Source: Phycisphaerae bacterium (GTDB lineage: Bacteria > Planctomycetota > Phycisphaerae > UBA1845 > UTPLA1). Taken from it: a stretch of 64,000 nucleotides of DNA. This document shows, piece after piece, positions 62,932 through 64,000 of the stretch; positions within the stretch are counted from its first letter, which is position 1; every line of letters starts with the position of its first letter. The notes beneath the pieces were generated by a model. The model had not been told where the DNA came from. It saw nothing but the letters and a program-made list of their open reading frames with translations, and did no database searches. A program made the translations under genes and the position numbers. The stretch is from contig DATEMU010000012.1 of the NCBI GenBank assembly GCA_035275405.1, forward strand, positions 124,001-188,000, read 5' to 3'.

Positions 62932-64000
62932 ATACCTCTGTCGATCTTGCGCAGATTCCGTCGATGACCGCGTTACTTGACGCGGCCGCGCGGGAAGATT
63001 TCAGCGGCGTGCCAAAATCGGTGTTGACGGACGCCCTTCGAGAGGCGGTATCGGCCATTCGCGACGAGTTGCAGCATGACGCAGCGGCCAGCGGGACTGA
63101 TTTCAGTGCCATGGCAGTCTTGCGTCGCGCCCGCGCGCTATTGTCCGAACGCCACGCGCAACGCCTGACCCGCGTCATCAACGCCACGGGCATCGTCCTG
63201 CACACGGGCCTGGGCCGCAGCGTTCTCGCCGATGTGGCCATGCAGCGGATCACGAAGGTTGCCCAGGGGTATTGCTCGCTCGAAATCGACCTCGCGACCG
63301 GCAAACGCGGCAGTCGCGGCCGCTACGCCGAAGACCTTCTGTGCCGCCTGACCGGCGCGGATGCGGCGCTGGTCGTGAACAACAACGCAGCGGCGACGAT
63401 GCTGGCGCTGCGGGGTTTGGCCGCGTGGCGCGAGGTGATCGTCTCGCGCGGTCAACTCATCGAAATCGGCGGCTCCTATCGCCTGCCGGAAGTGATGACG
63501 GCGGGGGGCGCGATCCTCCGCGAGGTCGGCACAACGAACAAGACACACCTCGCCGATTACGAGAAGGCGATCAGCGAGCGGACGGCGATGATCATGCACG
63601 TCCACACCAGCAACTACCGCGTCGTCGGGTTCGCCGAAGCGCCGGACACCGCCGAGCTGGCGACGCTGGCCCACGACCGGGGGCTGATTCTCTTCGATGA
63701 TCTCGGCAGTGGCGCGCTGCAAGATGATCCATTCTGGAAAACTGCCGACGAGCCGACCGTCCCTGCCAGCCTAGCAGCCGGTGCCGATCTCGTCTCCTTC
63801 AGCGGCGACAAGCTCCTGGGCGGTCCGCAGGCGGGCATCCTGCTCGGGCGCCGCGAGACGATCGAGCGGCTTCGCAAAGACCCGATGACGCGGGCCTTGC
63901 GCGTGGACAAACTGACCGTCGCAGCGCTGGAGGCGACGCTGGAACTGTACCAGTCGCCGCAGGAGGCCAAGGCGCAAATCCCCATCCTGGCCGCCCTGTC
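62928..64000 (+). CDS. selA: L-seryl-tRNA(Sec) selenium transferase SelA (cut by window edge)
   Basis: The start is GTG 62928, overlapping the selB stop (GTGA). About 357 of the expected 460 residues are visible before the right edge. The PLP enzyme carries LTRVINATGIVLHTGLGRSVL, the AALVVNNNAAATML loop, HTSNYRVVGFAEAP, LFDDLGSGAL and the PLP-lysine in SFSGDKLLGGPQAGILLG (Lys in GDKLLGG). It converts seryl-tRNA(Sec) to selenocysteinyl-tRNA(Sec) with selenophosphate. With selB it forms a selenocysteine operon; selD and the Sec tRNA are not in the window. Confidence 0.95.
   Translation, partial: MNTSVDLAQIPSMTALLDAAAREDFSGVPKSVLTDALREAVSAIRDELQHDAAASGTDFSAMAVLRRARALLSERHAQRLTRVINATGIVLHTGLGRSVLADVAMQRITKVAQGYCSLEIDLATGKRGSRGRYAEDLLCRLTGADAALVVNNNAAATMLALRGLAAWREVIVSRGQLIEIGGSYRLPEVMTAGGAILREVGTTNKTHLADYEKAISERTAMIMHVHTSNYRVVGFAEAPDTAELATLAHDRGLILFDDLGSGALQDDPFWKTADEPTVPASLAAGADLVSFSGDKLLGGPQAGILLGRRETIERLRKDPMTRALRVDKLTVAALEATLELYQSPQEAKAQIPILAAL

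Overview
The window looks like a high-GC bacterial chromosome from the Planctomycetota, probably a Phycisphaerae-like or related lineage. I infer this from the gene families, not from any marker gene: large secreted proteins built of LamG, thrombospondin-3-like and dockerin-like repeats; repeated 'DCNxNGxPDxCD' motifs; PQQ-type beta-propellers with signal peptides; a zinc-ribbon membrane protein; weak Shine-Dalgarno signals on many genes; and short interspersed hairpins. I recognise no rRNA, tRNA, CRISPR array or insertion sequence.

Layout. 1-6.1 kb is a patchwork. An aldehyde dehydrogenase-like gene and an adenylate-forming ligase are separated by small accessory genes (DUF4258 plus a YgiT-type zinc finger, DUF6429, a nucleotidyltransferase), and a DUF433/DUF5615 toxin-antitoxin-like pair follows. 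6.1-12.5 kb is a minus-strand operon: a sarcosine-oxidase-like flavoenzyme, a PaaK-like ligase and two secreted beta-propellers. 12.9-17.9 kb is one giant secreted mosaic protein. 17.9-19.3 kb is a phosphofructokinase with residues typical of PPi-dependent enzymes. 19.4-24.2 kb is a Mn/Fe/Zn ABC transporter operon whose first permease is fused to a DtxR-like regulator (the arrangement of chlamydial YtgABCRD), with a divergent mntR. 24.2-24.6 kb holds a 30-residue ORF behind a hairpin-rich leader. 24.6-28.1 kb has a cysteine-cluster protein, an orphan EtfA and an OleA-like thiolase.

28.1-39.4 kb is dominated by secreted or surface proteins, including a ten-repeat Ig-like protein with a cysteine-bearing C-terminal tail. 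39.5-41.7 kb is tdh-kbl (threonine to glycine). 41.8-44.2 kb encodes membrane proteins including a GT87-like glycosyltransferase. 44.3-47.5 kb is a secreted GH15-like glucoamylase with a dockerin-like tail. 47.6-49.3 kb is nadC-birA. 49.5-52.2 kb is a secreted seven-repeat propeller protein. 52.9-54.5 kb is a NUDIX/site-2-protease pair. 54.6-59.3 kb is rpmE, prfA, fbp, prmC and a GT9 glycosyltransferase. 59.3-60.7 kb is a zinc-ribbon membrane protein. selB and the start of selA close the window, so the organism probably uses selenocysteine.

The strongest leads are the YtgCR-like permease-regulator fusion in a second PVC phylum, the structured leader with a 30-residue ORF, the OleA-like enzyme without OleBCD, the split acid-reductase-like pair interrupted by accessory genes, and the repeat architectures of the surface proteins. 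All functional statements rest on reading sequence and motifs by eye; no database search was run.
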